DNA from: Acidimicrobiales bacterium
Lineage (GTDB): Bacteria > Actinomycetota > Acidimicrobiia > Acidimicrobiales > RAAP-2
Assembly (NCBI GenBank): GCA_030044045.1
Contig: JASHWO010000058.1
Location: forward strand, 1-29,398
Length of the DNA: 29,398 nt
Reading direction: 5' to 3'
Numbering within the stretch: the first letter of the stretch is position 1; each line of letters starts with the position of its first letter. The notes beneath the pieces were generated by a model. It saw only the letters and a program-made list of their open reading frames with translations, did no database searches and was not told the origin of the DNA. The translations under genes were made by a program, and so were the position numbers. Positions 1 through 8,466 of this stretch are shown piece after piece.

Positions 1-532
1 AGTCCTCGACCGCCGCCATGAGCGGGAAGGCGGTGGCGCCGTCCAGCGCCTCCCGCACGACGTCGGCATGGCCGGCGTGGCGCGCCGTCTCCTCCATCAG
101 GTGGAGGACCAGCCACCGCAGCGACCAGTGGTCCACGTCGTCGGGGAACCAGGGGACCCCCGGCGGCACCGGCACCGGCTGGCCCATGTCCCCAGCCGAC
201 CGCACCAGCTCGTCGGTCTCGCCGGCGGCCCGCCCGTAGTCGGCCAGCAGCCCGGCCAGGGTCTCGTCCGGGTCCATGCGGAAGCCGCGCTCGTAGTCTG
301 TCCCCTCGCCGGGCTGCGGCACCTGCCGGCGGGCCACCCCGGCCCAGAACCGCTCCACCGCCGCCAGGTGCTTCACGATCCCGCCGAGGGTCAGAGCGCT
401 GGGCGAGGCGGCCGTCCGCGCCTGCTCGTCGGTGATCCCGTGCGTCGTCAGCCGCACGGCGTACCGCTGTTGGGCCAGGTAGGCGAGGAGCCCCTCGCGC
501 TCGTCGGCCACCGGTGCCACCAGTCCGGGCAT
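1..532 (-). CDS. DinB / DUF664 family protein (3' end outside window)
   Basis: Reading from ATG at 532 the frame stays open for 177 codons to the left edge, so the C-terminal end is missing. A strong AGGAGGA ribosome site lies 5 bases before the ATG (538-544). The protein has the DinB four-helix look: His55 in a KHLAAVERFW stretch, and a later RHAGHADVVREAL stretch with two more His. This is the usual three-His metal site of DinB-like and mycothiol-dependent enzymes. Family members include thiol-dependent transferases and isomerases; the substrate here cannot be told. It is divergent from the WYL regulator with 90 bases between them, a common pairing that suggests control by that regulator (inference). 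Confidence 0.87.
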   Translation of the reverse strand, partial: MPGLVAPVADEREGLLAYLAQQRYAVRLTTHGITDEQARTAASPSALTLGGIVKHLAAVERFWAGVARRQVPQPGEGTDYERGFRMDPDETLAGLLADYGRAAGETDELVRSAGDMGQPVPVPPGVPWFPDDVDHWSLRWLVLHLMEETARHAGHADVVREALDGATAFPLMAAVED

Positions 533-561
533 CTCTGTCCTCCTCTTGTCTCGTCCGTCCA

Positions 562-576
562 CCGGCAGTGTGCCGG
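562..576. promoter_or_regulatory. Inverted repeat in the DinB/WYL divergent promoter
   Basis: CCGGCA-GTG-TGCCGG is a perfect 6-bp inverted repeat with a 3-base centre. It lies between the divergent DinB and WYL regulator starts. Position and symmetry make it a candidate operator for the WYL protein; no experimental support is visible. Confidence 0.45.
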
Positions 577-622
577 ACGAAACCGGTCAAGAAGTGTCCG
601 CTTTTCACGCGAAGATCGGGAG

Positions 623-1621
623 GTGCGCGCCGACCGGCTGGTGGCCCTGCTGCTGCTGCTCCAGCGCCGGGGACAGGTGACCGCGACCGAGGTCGCGGCC
701 GAGCTGGAGGTCTCCGAGCGGACGGCCCGCCGCGACCTCGACGCCCTCGCCATGGCCGGGCTCCCCGTGTACTCGCGGCGTGGCCGGCACGGCGGGTGGG
801 CCCTGGCCGGCGGGGGGCGGACCGACCTCAGCGGGCTCAACGCGGCCGAGGTGCGCTCCCTCTTCCTCCTCCTCGGGCCGTCCTCGGCGGCCACGCCGGA
901 GCTGCGGGCGGCCTTGCGCAAGCTGGTGCGGGCGCTCCCCGAGTCGTTCCGGGACACGGCCGAGGCGGCGGCCGGCGCCCTCGTGGTGGATCCGGCCGGC
1001 TGGGACCGCGACCACCCCAGGCGCCCGGACCCGCCCTACCTCGACGCCGTGCAGCGGGCGGTGGTCGACGGCCAACAGGTGGCGCTCGGCTACCGGGCGG
1101 CCGACGGCACCGCCTCCACCCGGGTGGTCCACCCGCTGGGCCTGGCCATGAAGGGGTCGGCCTGGTACCTCCTGGCCGAGACCGACCGGGGACGCCGGAC
1201 CTTCCGGGTGGACCGGATCCGCGCCGTCCGGCCCACCGGGGACCCGGCGGTACGCCCGGAGGGGTTCGACCTGGCCGACGCCTGGCAGGCGGTGGTGGCC
1301 GGGGTGGACGCCGCCCGCACGCCGGTCCGGGTGCGGGCCCTGGTGGCCGGCGACGCCGTCGACCTGGTCCGGTGGGTCATGGGCCGCCGGGTGCTCGTCG
1401 GCGGCACCGACGCCCGGGGGCGGGTGGAGGTGGAGCTGCGCGGCCACAGCCCCCGGGCGCTGGCCGGGGAGGTCGCCGGGTTCGGCACCCTGGTGGAAGT
1501 GGTGGAGCACGGCGAGGTCCGCCGGCACCTGGCCCGCATCGCCGCCGAGCTCGGGGACCTCTACGGCCCGGCCGCCGGCACCCGCACCCAGACCGGCACT
1601 GGTAGCGGCGAACGGCGGTGA
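623..1621 (+). CDS. YafY-type HTH / WYL-domain transcriptional regulator
   Basis: A 332-residue regulator. An N-terminal DeoR-type helix-turn-helix (about residues 3-60, with VSERTARRDLDAL as recognition helix) is followed by a WYL domain (about 150-230) that literally contains AWYLLAE and FRVDRIRAV, and a C-terminal WCX-like extension. WYL domains sense small ligands or nucleic acid, and such proteins often repress a divergent neighbour. I chose GTG at 623 because it begins directly at the conserved RADRLVALL start of the family. The open frame extends upstream only as an antisense shadow of the DinB gene. No well-spaced ribosome site is visible; GGGAG abuts the GTG. Likely autoregulated with DinB through the inverted repeat at 562-576. 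Confidence 0.9.
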   Translation: MRADRLVALLLLLQRRGQVTATEVAAELEVSERTARRDLDALAMAGLPVYSRRGRHGGWALAGGGRTDLSGLNAAEVRSLFLLLGPSSAATPELRAALRKLVRALPESFRDTAEAAAGALVVDPAGWDRDHPRRPDPPYLDAVQRAVVDGQQVALGYRAADGTASTRVVHPLGLAMKGSAWYLLAETDRGRRTFRVDRIRAVRPTGDPAVRPEGFDLADAWQAVVAGVDAARTPVRVRALVAGDAVDLVRWVMGRRVLVGGTDARGRVEVELRGHSPRALAGEVAGFGTLVEVVEHGEVRRHLARIAAELGDLYGPAAGTRTQTGTGSGERR

Positions 1622-1906
1622 CCCCGGTGGGAGGGAGGACCCACCACCAGGGCCACCGCTGCTCGCCTCGTCCACGCACGGCCCGCCAGAACGCAATGCG
1701 TGGAGTCCTCCGGCACGACCGCTGCCCGTGCCGCCTGTCCTGCAGGGTGCCCAGAACGTAGCAGCCAGAGCGAAGGAAGGCAAGGGTCGTTTCCGGCCGT
1801 TGCTCTTTCGAGATGGTCTATGCACACTGTTTCTCGCCCCCCTCGCCCCCTCGCCCCCTCGCCCTTCGCCCCCCTGCCCACCTGCCGGCGGGAACGGGCG
1901 GCTCCC
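1622..1906. other. Non-coding stretch between convergent genes, with hairpins and a G-run array
   Basis: No convincing gene. It holds an inverted repeat GGTGGG/CCCACC (1626-1631 and 1640-1645) just past the WYL stop, which could terminate that gene. A second pair, CGGCACG/CGTGCCG, lies at 1711-1717 and 1727-1733. The C-rich array at 1837-1874 is listed separately. Short frames here lack ribosome sites and family features. Confidence 0.6.
1837..1874 (-). repeat. Tandem CTCGCCCC-like array; G-quadruplex-type motif on the minus strand
   Basis: On the plus strand C-runs of 6, 5, 5, 3 and 6 are separated by TCG or TTCG. Read on the minus strand this gives five G-runs with 3-4 base CGA/CGAA loops, which fits the standard G-quadruplex pattern. 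It lies 33 bases past the stop of the minus-strand uracil-DNA glycosylase, so it would be in that gene's 3' transcript. Confidence 0.7.
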
Positions 1907-2587
1907 CTATGCGCCGAGGGCCCGGGCGCGCTCGAACACGGCGTCGAACATCGGCTCGGTGAGCGTGCCGGTGAACGTGTTCTGCTGGCTCGGGTGGTAG
2001 GAGCAGAGCAGCACCCGCCCGTCCGGCAGCGCCTGCTCCCGGAGATGACCGAAGTGGGGCCGGGGGCGCAGGTCGTACAGGGTGGCCACCGCCGAGCAGG
2101 CGAGCTGCCCCAGCGCCACCAACACCCGCACGTCGGCCAGCAGCGCCAGCTCCTGGCCGAGGTAGGGCAGGCAGGCAGCCCGCTCGGCCGGGGTGGGCTT
2201 GTTGGCAGGCGGCGCGCAGCGCACGGCCGCCGTCACCCAGGCGCCCTCCAGGGCCAGCCCGTCGCCGGCGGACACGCTGCCCGGTTGGTTGGCGTAGCCG
2301 GCCCGCCACAGGGCGGCGTACAACCAGTCCCCGGAACGGTCGCCGGTGAACATGCGGCCGGTGCGGTTGGCACCGTGGGCTGCCGGCGCCAGGCCCACCA
2401 CCGCCAGGCGGGCGGCCGGGTCGCCGAAGCCGGCCACGGGCCGGGCCCAGTAGCACTGCCCGGCATAGGAGGCACGGGGGTTGGCGGCCACCTCCTCCCG
2501 CCAAGCCACCAACCGGGGGCAGGCCCGGCACGCTTCGATGCGCTCGGCCAGGGCACGCAGCTCGCCGCGCCGCCCGGGGGGGACCAT
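1907..2587 (-). CDS. udgB: Family 5 uracil-DNA glycosylase (UdgB type), [4Fe-4S]
   Basis: A 226-residue base-excision repair enzyme that would remove uracil and related deaminated bases from DNA. Cys20 and Cys23 (CRAC), the Cys in [10 protein letters not shown] and the Cys in [10 protein letters not shown] make the four-Cys iron-sulfur ligand set of families 4 and 5. Motif A is [19 protein letters not shown], with Ala/His where family 4 has Glu/Gln; this is the UDGb/family-5 form, which lacks the classical catalytic Asp. The C-terminal [10 protein letters not shown] is the DNA-contacting motif. The start is ATG at 2587, close to the first Cys pair. The gene is divergent from the histidine phosphatase with 25 bases between starts, so their promoters must overlap. 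High GC and deaminating cytosine make such an enzyme useful here (inference). Confidence 0.92.
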   Translation of the reverse strand: MVPPGRRGELRALAERIEACRACPRLVAWREEVAANPRASYAGQCYWARPVAGFGDPAARLAVVGLAPAAHGANRTGRMFTGDRSGDWLYAALWRAGYANQPGSVSAGDGLALEGAWVTAAVRCAPPANKPTPAERAACLPYLGQELALLADVRVLVALGQLACSAVATLYDLRPRPHFGHLREQALPDGRVLLCSYHPSQQNTFTGTLTEPMFDAVFERARALGA

Positions 2588-2612
2588 GCGCCACAGCCTA
2601 CGATGGGCGTCC

Positions 2613-3281
2613 GTGCCTGCCCGCCACCCGTCGCGCCGTCCCGCCCCCTCCGGTCCCGGGCCGACGGTCGTGCTGTTGGTGCGCCACGGTAAGACCCCCA
2701 CCACCGGCGCGCTGCTCCCGGGCCGGGCCCCGGGGCTGCACCTGAGCGAGGAGGGACTCGCCCAGGCCGAGCGGGCGGCCGAGCGGATCGCCGCCCTGGC
2801 CCGGCCGCCGGTGGCCGTGTACGCCTCGCCGCTCGAGCGGACCCGGGAGACGGCCGCCCCCATCGCCCGGGCGCTGGGGTTACGGGTGCGGACCGAACGG
2901 GGGCTGGTCGAGTGCGACGTGGGCGACTGGACCGGGGGCCGGCTCCCCCGCCTGGCCCGGACCCACACATGGGCCACCGTCCAGCGGTGGCCGACCGGCT
3001 TCCGCTTCCCGGGCGGCGAGTCCTTCGCCGAGCTCTCGCTCCGGGCCAACGAGGCGGTCCTGCACCTGGTGGCCGCCCACCGCGGGCAGACGGTGGTGGC
3101 GGTGTCCCACGCCGACCCCATCAAGGCGGTGGCCGCCGCCGCCGGCGGGGTACCGCTCGACCTCTTCCAGCGGCTGGTGGTCTCGCCCTGCTCGATCACG
3201 GCGCTGTGCTACGACGCCGCCGGGCCCCACGTCCTCTCGGTCAACGCCACCGCCGACCTGGGCGAGCTGGTGCTCTCGTGA
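2613..3281 (+). CDS. Histidine phosphatase family protein (MSMEG_4193 type)
   Basis: A 222-residue member of the phosphoglycerate-mutase-like histidine phosphatase superfamily. The phosphate-accepting His is in LVRHGKT (His25), the acid residue region is ECDVGDWTG, and the second catalytic His is in SHADPIK. The GTG start at 2613 leaves a Pro/Arg-rich lead of about 17 residues; an internal GTG in VVLLVRHG is the alternative. The stop overlaps the DUF3090 start (GTGA, 3278-3281), so the pair should be translationally coupled. In actinobacteria this subfamily is consistently found with DUF3090 and SCO1664-like genes, as here. The substrate is unknown. Confidence 0.9.
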   Translation: MPARHPSRRPAPSGPGPTVVLLVRHGKTPTTGALLPGRAPGLHLSEEGLAQAERAAERIAALARPPVAVYASPLERTRETAAPIARALGLRVRTERGLVECDVGDWTGGRLPRLARTHTWATVQRWPTGFRFPGGESFAELSLRANEAVLHLVAAHRGQTVVAVSHADPIKAVAAAAGGVPLDLFQRLVVSPCSITALCYDAAGPHVLSVNATADLGELVLS

Positions 3282-3880
3282 GCGCGGCGCACGACATGGA
3301 GGCGCCGGACCGGTTCTCGGTGGGGACGGTGGGCCCGGTGGGCCACCGGGTGTTCCTCCTGCACGCTGCCCAGGGCGGCGAGACCCTGACCGTGAAGGTG
3401 GAGAAGCAGCAGGTGGCGGTGCTGGCCAGCTACCTGGCCCGCATCGTGCGCGAGTTGGGCCGGCCCGGGCACCTCCCCGACGACCTCGACTTCGACGTGG
3501 CGGTGGAGCCGGCCTGGGTGGTCGGCACCATCGGCGTCTCCTACGACGAGCCGGCCGACCGCCTGGTGGTGGTGATCGAGGAGGTATCGGCCGTCGACGA
3601 GGTCGACGAGGTCGACGAGGTCGACGAGGAGATGGAGGATCTCGACGAGCTGGGCCTGGCCGCCGAGCTGGACGTCGGGCCCGGCGACGAGGCCGACGAA
3701 GAGGACGGGGCCACGGTGGCCCGCATCGTGATCACCCGGGAGCAGGCCGCGGCCTTCGCCATCCGGGCCACGCGGCTGGTGGAGGCCGGCCGGCCGTCGT
3801 GCCCCCTCTGCGGGCTTCCCCTCGATCCCTCCGGGCACGACTGCCCCCGGACCAACGGCCACCGCCCGCCGGTCACGTGA
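3278..3880 (+). CDS. DUF3090 family protein with C-terminal zinc ribbon
   Basis: A 200-residue protein of a conserved actinobacterial family without known function. The N-terminal part (about 8-100) is the conserved alpha/beta region. A long acidic linker (about 100-150) rich in Asp/Glu carries a VDE repeat. The C-terminus has CPLCGLPLDPSGHDCPRTNGH-type Cys/His residues (CxxC, then H and C), a likely zinc ribbon. I chose GTG at 3278 because it overlaps the upstream stop by four bases; ATG at 3296 is possible. The downstream stop again overlaps the next start. Function is inferred only from company: a phosphatase before it and a kinase-fold protein after it. Confidence 0.9.
   Translation: MSAAHDMEAPDRFSVGTVGPVGHRVFLLHAAQGGETLTVKVEKQQVAVLASYLARIVRELGRPGHLPDDLDFDVAVEPAWVVGTIGVSYDEPADRLVVVIEEVSAVDEVDEVDEVDEEMEDLDELGLAAELDVGPGDEADEEDGATVARIVITREQAAAFAIRATRLVEAGRPSCPLCGLPLDPSGHDCPRTNGHRPPVT
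3593..3628 (+). repeat. Four perfect 9-bp tandem repeats inside DUF3090
   Basis: GTCGACGAG is repeated four times without change, coding for repeated Val-Asp-Glu in the acidic linker (about residues 106-117). Being 9 bp, gain or loss of units would keep frame. Confidence 0.9.
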
Positions 3881-4605
3881 CGCCGCCGGCCGGGCACTGG
3901 GAACCCGCGGTGGCCCGTGTGCTGCGCCGGGGGGAGATGACGGTGCACGGCCGGATCGACGGCAGCTCCAACGTCACGCTGCTCGTGACCTGCGCTCTCA
4001 CAGGGGTGGAGCAGCTCGCCGTCTACAAGCCGGCTCGGGGCGAGCGGTCCCTCTGGGACTTCCCCGAGGGCCTGCACCGCCGGGAGGTGGCCGCCTTCGC
4101 CCTATCGGAGGCCCTCGGGTGGGGCCTGGTGCCCGTCACCGTGGCCCGGGACGACGGCCCCTTCGGGCCCGGGTCGGTGCAGCGCTTCGTGCCCGAGGAT
4201 GGCACCTCGCACTACTTCACGCTCCGCCAGGACGAACGGTGGCATCCCACGCTGATGGCCATCGCCGCCTTCGACGCGGTGGCCAACAACGCCGACCGGA
4301 AGAGCGGCCACGTGCTGCTGGCCGAGGACCGGCTCTGGGCCATCGACAACGGCCTGTCGTTCCACGTCGAGCCGAAGCTCCGCACGGTGATCTGGGACTT
4401 CGCCGGCGAGCCGGTGCCCCCGACGCTGCTGGCCGACGTGGCCCGGCTGGCCGGGGAGGGGCTGCCCGCCGCCCTCGACCGGCTGCTCGGGCCCGGGGAG
4501 CGGGAGGCGCTGGGCCGACGAGCGGCGGACCTGGTGTCGGCCGGCACCCTGCCCGTGCCCGACAGCGACGGCGACTGGCCGCCCTATCCCTGGCCCCTGC
4601 TCTGA
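3877..4605 (+). CDS. SCO1664 family protein, PI3/PI4-kinase or HipA-like fold
   Basis: A 242-residue protein of the actinobacterial SCO1664 family. LAVYKPARGE near the N-terminus resembles the ATP-binding Lys strand of the PI3K/HipA fold. NNADRKSGHVLL resembles the catalytic DRxxxN-type loop, and WAIDNGLSFH the metal-binding Asp loop. It may therefore be a protein or small-molecule kinase, but the family has no established reaction that I know of. GTG at 3877 overlaps the DUF3090 stop by four bases (GTGA), the second such overlap in this operon. It ends the three-gene unit; 142 bases without a clear terminator separate it from the acyltransferase. In Streptomyces and mycobacteria relatives lie near mycothiol ligase mshC, which is not seen here. 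Confidence 0.88.
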   Translation: MTPPAGHWEPAVARVLRRGEMTVHGRIDGSSNVTLLVTCALTGVEQLAVYKPARGERSLWDFPEGLHRREVAAFALSEALGWGLVPVTVARDDGPFGPGSVQRFVPEDGTSHYFTLRQDERWHPTLMAIAAFDAVANNADRKSGHVLLAEDRLWAIDNGLSFHVEPKLRTVIWDFAGEPVPPTLLADVARLAGEGLPAALDRLLGPGEREALGRRAADLVSAGTLPVPDSDGDWPPYPWPLL

Positions 4606-4747
4606 CCCCCGGCGGGCCCGGGCACGACTTACCGCGGCGGACATGCCAGAATGGTTTCGTCTCGCCGCCCGCTCCGGATCCGACCCTCGGAAGTGATCCT
4701 CTCGCCCACCTGTCACGACCGGCGCACCACCCGCCCGGGGCGGTCCC

Positions 4748-6631
4748 ATGCCTGAACCGGTAGAGGGGACCGCCACCTACCTGCCCGGCCTGGACGGGAT
4801 GCGGGCCATCGCCGTCCTGGCCGTCATCGCCTTCCACCTGACATTCTCCTGGGCCCGGGGCGGCCTGCTCGGGGTGGGCGTGTTCTTCGTGCTCTCGGGG
4901 TACCTCATCACCGACCTGCTCGTGGCCGAGCACGGGCGGCGGGGGCGCATCGCCCTGCCCCGGTTCTGGCGGCGCCGGGCCCGGCGGCTGCTCCCGGCGC
5001 TCTTCGTGATGCTCTTCGTGGTCACCGTCTGGGTGACCCTCTTCGACCGGTCGCAGATCCCGGCCGTCCGCAGCGACCTGCTGCCGGGCATCTTCTACTA
5101 CAGCAATTGGTGGTACGTGTTCCAGCACGTCTCCTACTTCGCCCAGTTCGGCCCACCCACGCCGCTGGGCCACCTCTGGTCGCTGGCCATCGAGGAGCAG
5201 TTCTACCTGGTGTGGCCGTTCGTGGTCCTGGCCGGCCTGACGTGGGTGCGGGACCGCCGGGTGATGATCGCCCTGGTCCTGGGGGCCGCCGCGGCGTCGG
5301 CCGTCGAGATGGCCCTGCTGTACGCGCCCGGGACCGACCCCACCCGCATCTACGACGGCACCGACACCCGGGCCTTCGGCCTGCTGATCGGGGCGGCGCT
5401 GGCCCTGGCCCTCCCCCGTGGCCGGACCTTCGCCCCGGTGGGCACCGGGGCCCGGCACCTGCTGGACGGGCTGGGGGTGGCGGCGCTGGCCGGCATCTTC
5501 GTCATGTTCTGGCGCACCGGCGAGTACGACCCCTTCCTCTACCGGGGCGGGCTGGTGCTGCTCTCGGTGCTCACCGCCCTGGTGACGGCGGTGGTGGTCC
5601 ATCCCGGGGCCCGGCTCGGCACCTGGCTGGGGCGGGAGCCCCTGCGCTGGATCGGCGAGCGCTCCTACGGCATCTACCTCTGGCACTACCCGGTGATCGT
5701 GCTCACCACCCCGCTCGGGGCAGCGCCGAGCCTGCTCCGGGCCACGCTCCAGGTAGCGGCCAGCATCGGCCTGGCCGCCCTGTCCTGGCGCTACGTGGAG
5801 CAGCCGGTGCGCCACGGGGCCCTGTCCCGGCAGTGGGCGAGGATGCGGTCCCACCGCTGGACGTGGCCCCCCGCCCTGCGCCCGACCGAGTGGGCGGTGG
5901 CCGGCGGCGGGGCGGCCGGTGCGGTGGTGTGCCTGGTCGGGCTGACCGGGCTGGTGGGGACGCCCGCCCTCGACGCCGCCGCCCACGTGCCCACAGTGCT
6001 GCCCCCGGCGCACCACCAGACCACCACCACGGTCACCACGCCCACCTCCACGCTGCGCTCGGCCAGCACCACCGCCGCCCCCCCGCCGGCCGGGCAGGGG
6101 GTGACCGCCATCGGGGACTCGGTCATGGTCGACGCCGCGCCCTACCTGGAGCAGATGCTGCCGGGCATCGTCATCGACGCCAAGGTGGGCCAGCAGCTCA
6201 CCCAGGTCCAGACCACAGTGCCCACCCTGAAGGCCACAGGCGACGTCGGCACACGGCTCGTCCTGGAGCTGGGCACGAACGGTCCCTACACCGCCACACA
6301 GCTCGACCAGCTCCTGGACGCACTGGGGCCGATGAAGAAGATCGTGCTGATCAACACCCGCGAGCCGCGCACATGGCAGACAGCGGTCAACGCCACCATC
6401 GCCACAGTGGCCCGTACCCACCCCAACGTGACCCTGATGAACTGGTACGCCGACAGCGCCGACGACCCGCAGTACTTCTATCCGGACGGGGTGCACCTGG
6501 ACCCGCAAGGCGCCCAGTACTACGCCTCGCTCGTCGTCCAGGCCCTCGACGCGCCGCTACCCGGGAGCGGGAGCAGCCCGCCGACCACCACCTCGACCAC
6601 CGGGCCCCGCCACGATGTCCGGGCCCGCTGA
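4748..6631 (+). CDS. OatA-like membrane O-acyltransferase with C-terminal SGNH domain
   Basis: A 627-residue integral membrane enzyme. Residues 10-350 are an acyltransferase-3 domain with about ten hydrophobic segments. They carry [13 protein letters not shown], the conserved His in [22 protein letters not shown] and [15 protein letters not shown]. One further hydrophobic segment (about 380-400) leads into a Thr/Pro-rich linker and an extracellular SGNH esterase-like domain. That domain has GDSVM (about 456), the GTNG block and DGVHLD (about 580), which supplies the catalytic Asp and His. Known relatives move acetyl groups across the membrane onto peptidoglycan or other surface sugars; which acceptor applies here is open. 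The tail is Ser/Thr/Pro-rich. ATG at 4748 starts just before the first conserved motif; the ribosome site is weak. It converges on etfA. Confidence 0.93.
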   Translation: MPEPVEGTATYLPGLDGMRAIAVLAVIAFHLTFSWARGGLLGVGVFFVLSGYLITDLLVAEHGRRGRIALPRFWRRRARRLLPALFVMLFVVTVWVTLFDRSQIPAVRSDLLPGIFYYSNWWYVFQHVSYFAQFGPPTPLGHLWSLAIEEQFYLVWPFVVLAGLTWVRDRRVMIALVLGAAAASAVEMALLYAPGTDPTRIYDGTDTRAFGLLIGAALALALPRGRTFAPVGTGARHLLDGLGVAALAGIFVMFWRTGEYDPFLYRGGLVLLSVLTALVTAVVVHPGARLGTWLGREPLRWIGERSYGIYLWHYPVIVLTTPLGAAPSLLRATLQVAASIGLAALSWRYVEQPVRHGALSRQWARMRSHRWTWPPALRPTEWAVAGGGAAGAVVCLVGLTGLVGTPALDAAAHVPTVLPPAHHQTTTTVTTPTSTLRSASTTAAPPPAGQGVTAIGDSVMVDAAPYLEQMLPGIVIDAKVGQQLTQVQTTVPTLKATGDVGTRLVLELGTNGPYTATQLDQLLDALGPMKKIVLINTREPRTWQTAVNATIATVARTHPNVTLMNWYADSADDPQYFYPDGVHLDPQGAQYYASLVVQALDAPLPGSGSSPPTTTSTTGPRHDVRAR

Positions 6632-6649
6632 GCCGGCACGACGGCCGGC
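6632..6649. terminator. Possible bidirectional hairpin between convergent genes
   Basis: GCCGGC-N6-GCCGGC forms a 6-bp stem in the 30 bases between the acyltransferase and etfA stops. No T-run follows, as is usual in such GC-rich genomes, so the call rests on position. Confidence 0.35.
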
Positions 6650-6661
6650 CGGGGCCGGGGG

Positions 6662-7633
6662 TCAGCTCCGGGCTTTCAGCGCCTCGATCAGGGCGGGCAG
6701 CACCTTGTGGACGTCGCCCACGATGCCCAGGTCGGCCACGGAGAAGATGGGGGCATCCTGGTCCTTGTTGACGGCCACGATGTTCTTCGACCCCTTCATG
6801 CCCACCAGGTGCTGGGTGGCACCGGAGATGCCGCAGGCCAGGTAGACCGTGGGCTTCACCGTCTTGCCGGTCTGCCCCACCTGGTGGGAGTAGGGCACCC
6901 ACCCGGCGTCCACGATGGCCCGGGAGGCGCCGGCCGCCCCGTGGAGCAGTCCGGCCAGCTCCTCGATCAGGGCGTAGTGCTCGGCCCCGCCCAGGCCACG
7001 GCCGCCGGAGACCACCACCGGCGCCTCGTCCAGCTTCGGCCCGCTGCGCTCCTCGGCGTGGCGGCTCACGATGCGGGCGGCGTTGGCGGCGCCGGTGTCG
7101 GGCACCGGGGCGGCGACCACCTCGGCCGGGGCGCCGCCGGAGGGCTCGGCCGCGAAGGACTTGGCCCGGATCACGTAGATCCCCGGCCCGTCGCCGGTGA
7201 AGCGGGCGGTCACGATGTGCGACCCGCCGAACACCAGGTGCTGGGTCTGGAGCCCCCCATCGCCGGCCACCAGCCCGGTAACGTTGGTCAGCACCGGCCG
7301 GTCGAGCTTGACCGAGAGCCGGCCGGCCACGTCCCGGCCGTCGTAGGTGGCGGGGACCAGCAGGGCGTCGGGGCCGTCGCCGGCGGCCACCAGCGCGGCG
7401 ACGGCCGCCGAGACCGGCACGCCGGGCAGGGCCCCGCCCAGGTCGCCCACGTCGTGGACCCTGGTGGCGCCGTACTCGCCCAGGGCGGCGGCCAGCGAGG
7501 CGGTGTCGGTCCCCCAGGCCACCGCCTCGACCGTGCCGGCGACGGCACGGGCTTCGGTGAGCAGCTCGAGCGTGAGGGGGGTCGGGCCGGACTCGCCCGC
7601 CTCGGCCAGCACCCAGATCTTGCCGATCGCCAT
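6662..7633 (-). CDS. etfA: Electron transfer flavoprotein alpha subunit
   Basis: A 323-residue protein that with EtfB carries electrons from acyl-CoA and other dehydrogenases to the membrane quinone pool. The N-terminal half has the nucleotide-binding-like ETF fold. The C-terminal half carries the FAD-binding block: [40 protein letters not shown] and the [16 protein letters not shown] stretch. The size is typical of the soluble, non-bifurcating type. ATG at 7633 lies one base after the etfB stop, so the two are coupled. Expected to be co-transcribed with etfB and probably the upstream phosphodiesterase. Confidence 0.96.
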   Translation of the reverse strand: MAIGKIWVLAEAGESGPTPLTLELLTEARAVAGTVEAVAWGTDTASLAAALGEYGATRVHDVGDLGGALPGVPVSAAVAALVAAGDGPDALLVPATYDGRDVAGRLSVKLDRPVLTNVTGLVAGDGGLQTQHLVFGGSHIVTARFTGDGPGIYVIRAKSFAAEPSGGAPAEVVAAPVPDTGAANAARIVSRHAEERSGPKLDEAPVVVSGGRGLGGAEHYALIEELAGLLHGAAGASRAIVDAGWVPYSHQVGQTGKTVKPTVYLACGISGATQHLVGMKGSKNIVAVNKDQDAPIFSVADLGIVGDVHKVLPALIEALKARS

Positions 7634-7634
7634 C

Positions 7635-8414
7635 TCAGACCACCTTGACCTGCTCGAGGAAGGCCACGATGCGCTGCGCGCCGTCGCCCTCGTCCACCAT
7701 GATCTCCCCGGACGCCCGGGCCTCGGCCTCGGACACGTCCACGATCTCCTGCCGGGCGCCGGCCGCCCCCACCTCGGAGGGGTCGATGCCCAGGTCGGCA
7801 ACGGTGAGGGTGTCCACCGGCTTCGACTTGGCGGCCATGATCCCCTTGAACGACGGGTACCGGGGCTCCACCACGCCGGCGGTGACGGTGACCACCACCG
7901 GCAGGGGACTCTCGACCTCGTCGTAGCCGGCCTCGGTCTGGCGCTCCACCTTCACCGAGGTGCCGTCGGTCGAGACGCTCTTGGCGAAGGTCACCGAGGG
8001 GAATCCCAGCAGCTCCGCCACCTGCACCGGCAGCGTGCCGGTGTAGCCGTCGGTCGACTCGGTGGCCGCCACCACCAGGTCCGGCTCGGCCCGCGCGATG
8101 GCCGCCGCCAGGACCTTGGCCGTCCCCAGGGCATCGGTGCCGGCCAGCGCGTCGTCGCTCACCAGGATGGCCTTGGCCGCCCCCATAGCCAGCGCCGTAC
8201 GCAGCCCGGAGGTCTCGCCCCCAGGGGCCATCGAGACCAGGGTGACCTCGCTCCCCTCGACGTTGCCGGCGAGCTGGAGGGCCATCTCCACCCCATAGGA
8301 GTCCGAATCGTCGAGGATCAGCTTCCCCGAGCGGACGAGAGTGTGGGTGGTCGGATCCAGGGATGAGGGGGCCGCCGGATCCGGGATCTGCTTGACACAC
8401 ACGACGACGTTCAT
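7635..8414 (-). CDS. etfB: Electron transfer flavoprotein beta subunit
   Basis: A 259-residue partner of EtfA, starting MNVVVCVKQIPDP as most beta subunits do. The AATESTDGYTGTLPVQVAELLG region corresponds to the AMP-binding loop, and PRYPSFKGIMAAKSKP to the conserved late beta-subunit motif used in partner recognition. ATG at 8414 matches the family start. The gene follows the glycerophosphodiester phosphodiesterase by 52 bases and precedes etfA by one, giving the usual beta-then-alpha order. Confidence 0.96.
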   Translation of the reverse strand: MNVVVCVKQIPDPAAPSSLDPTTHTLVRSGKLILDDSDSYGVEMALQLAGNVEGSEVTLVSMAPGGETSGLRTALAMGAAKAILVSDDALAGTDALGTAKVLAAAIARAEPDLVVAATESTDGYTGTLPVQVAELLGFPSVTFAKSVSTDGTSVKVERQTEAGYDEVESPLPVVVTVTAGVVEPRYPSFKGIMAAKSKPVDTLTVADLGIDPSEVGAAGARQEIVDVSEAEARASGEIMVDEGDGAQRIVAFLEQVKVV

Positions 8415-8466
8415 GGCCCTGCATTGTTGACTACCCGGCCCCCCTCCCGCCATTCGGCCAGGTGGG

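Noticed and set aside
68..622. An N-terminal extension of the WYL regulator to 517 residues.
   Set aside because: That part is antisense to the DinB/DUF664 gene and shows no family features; the regulator domain starts at 623.
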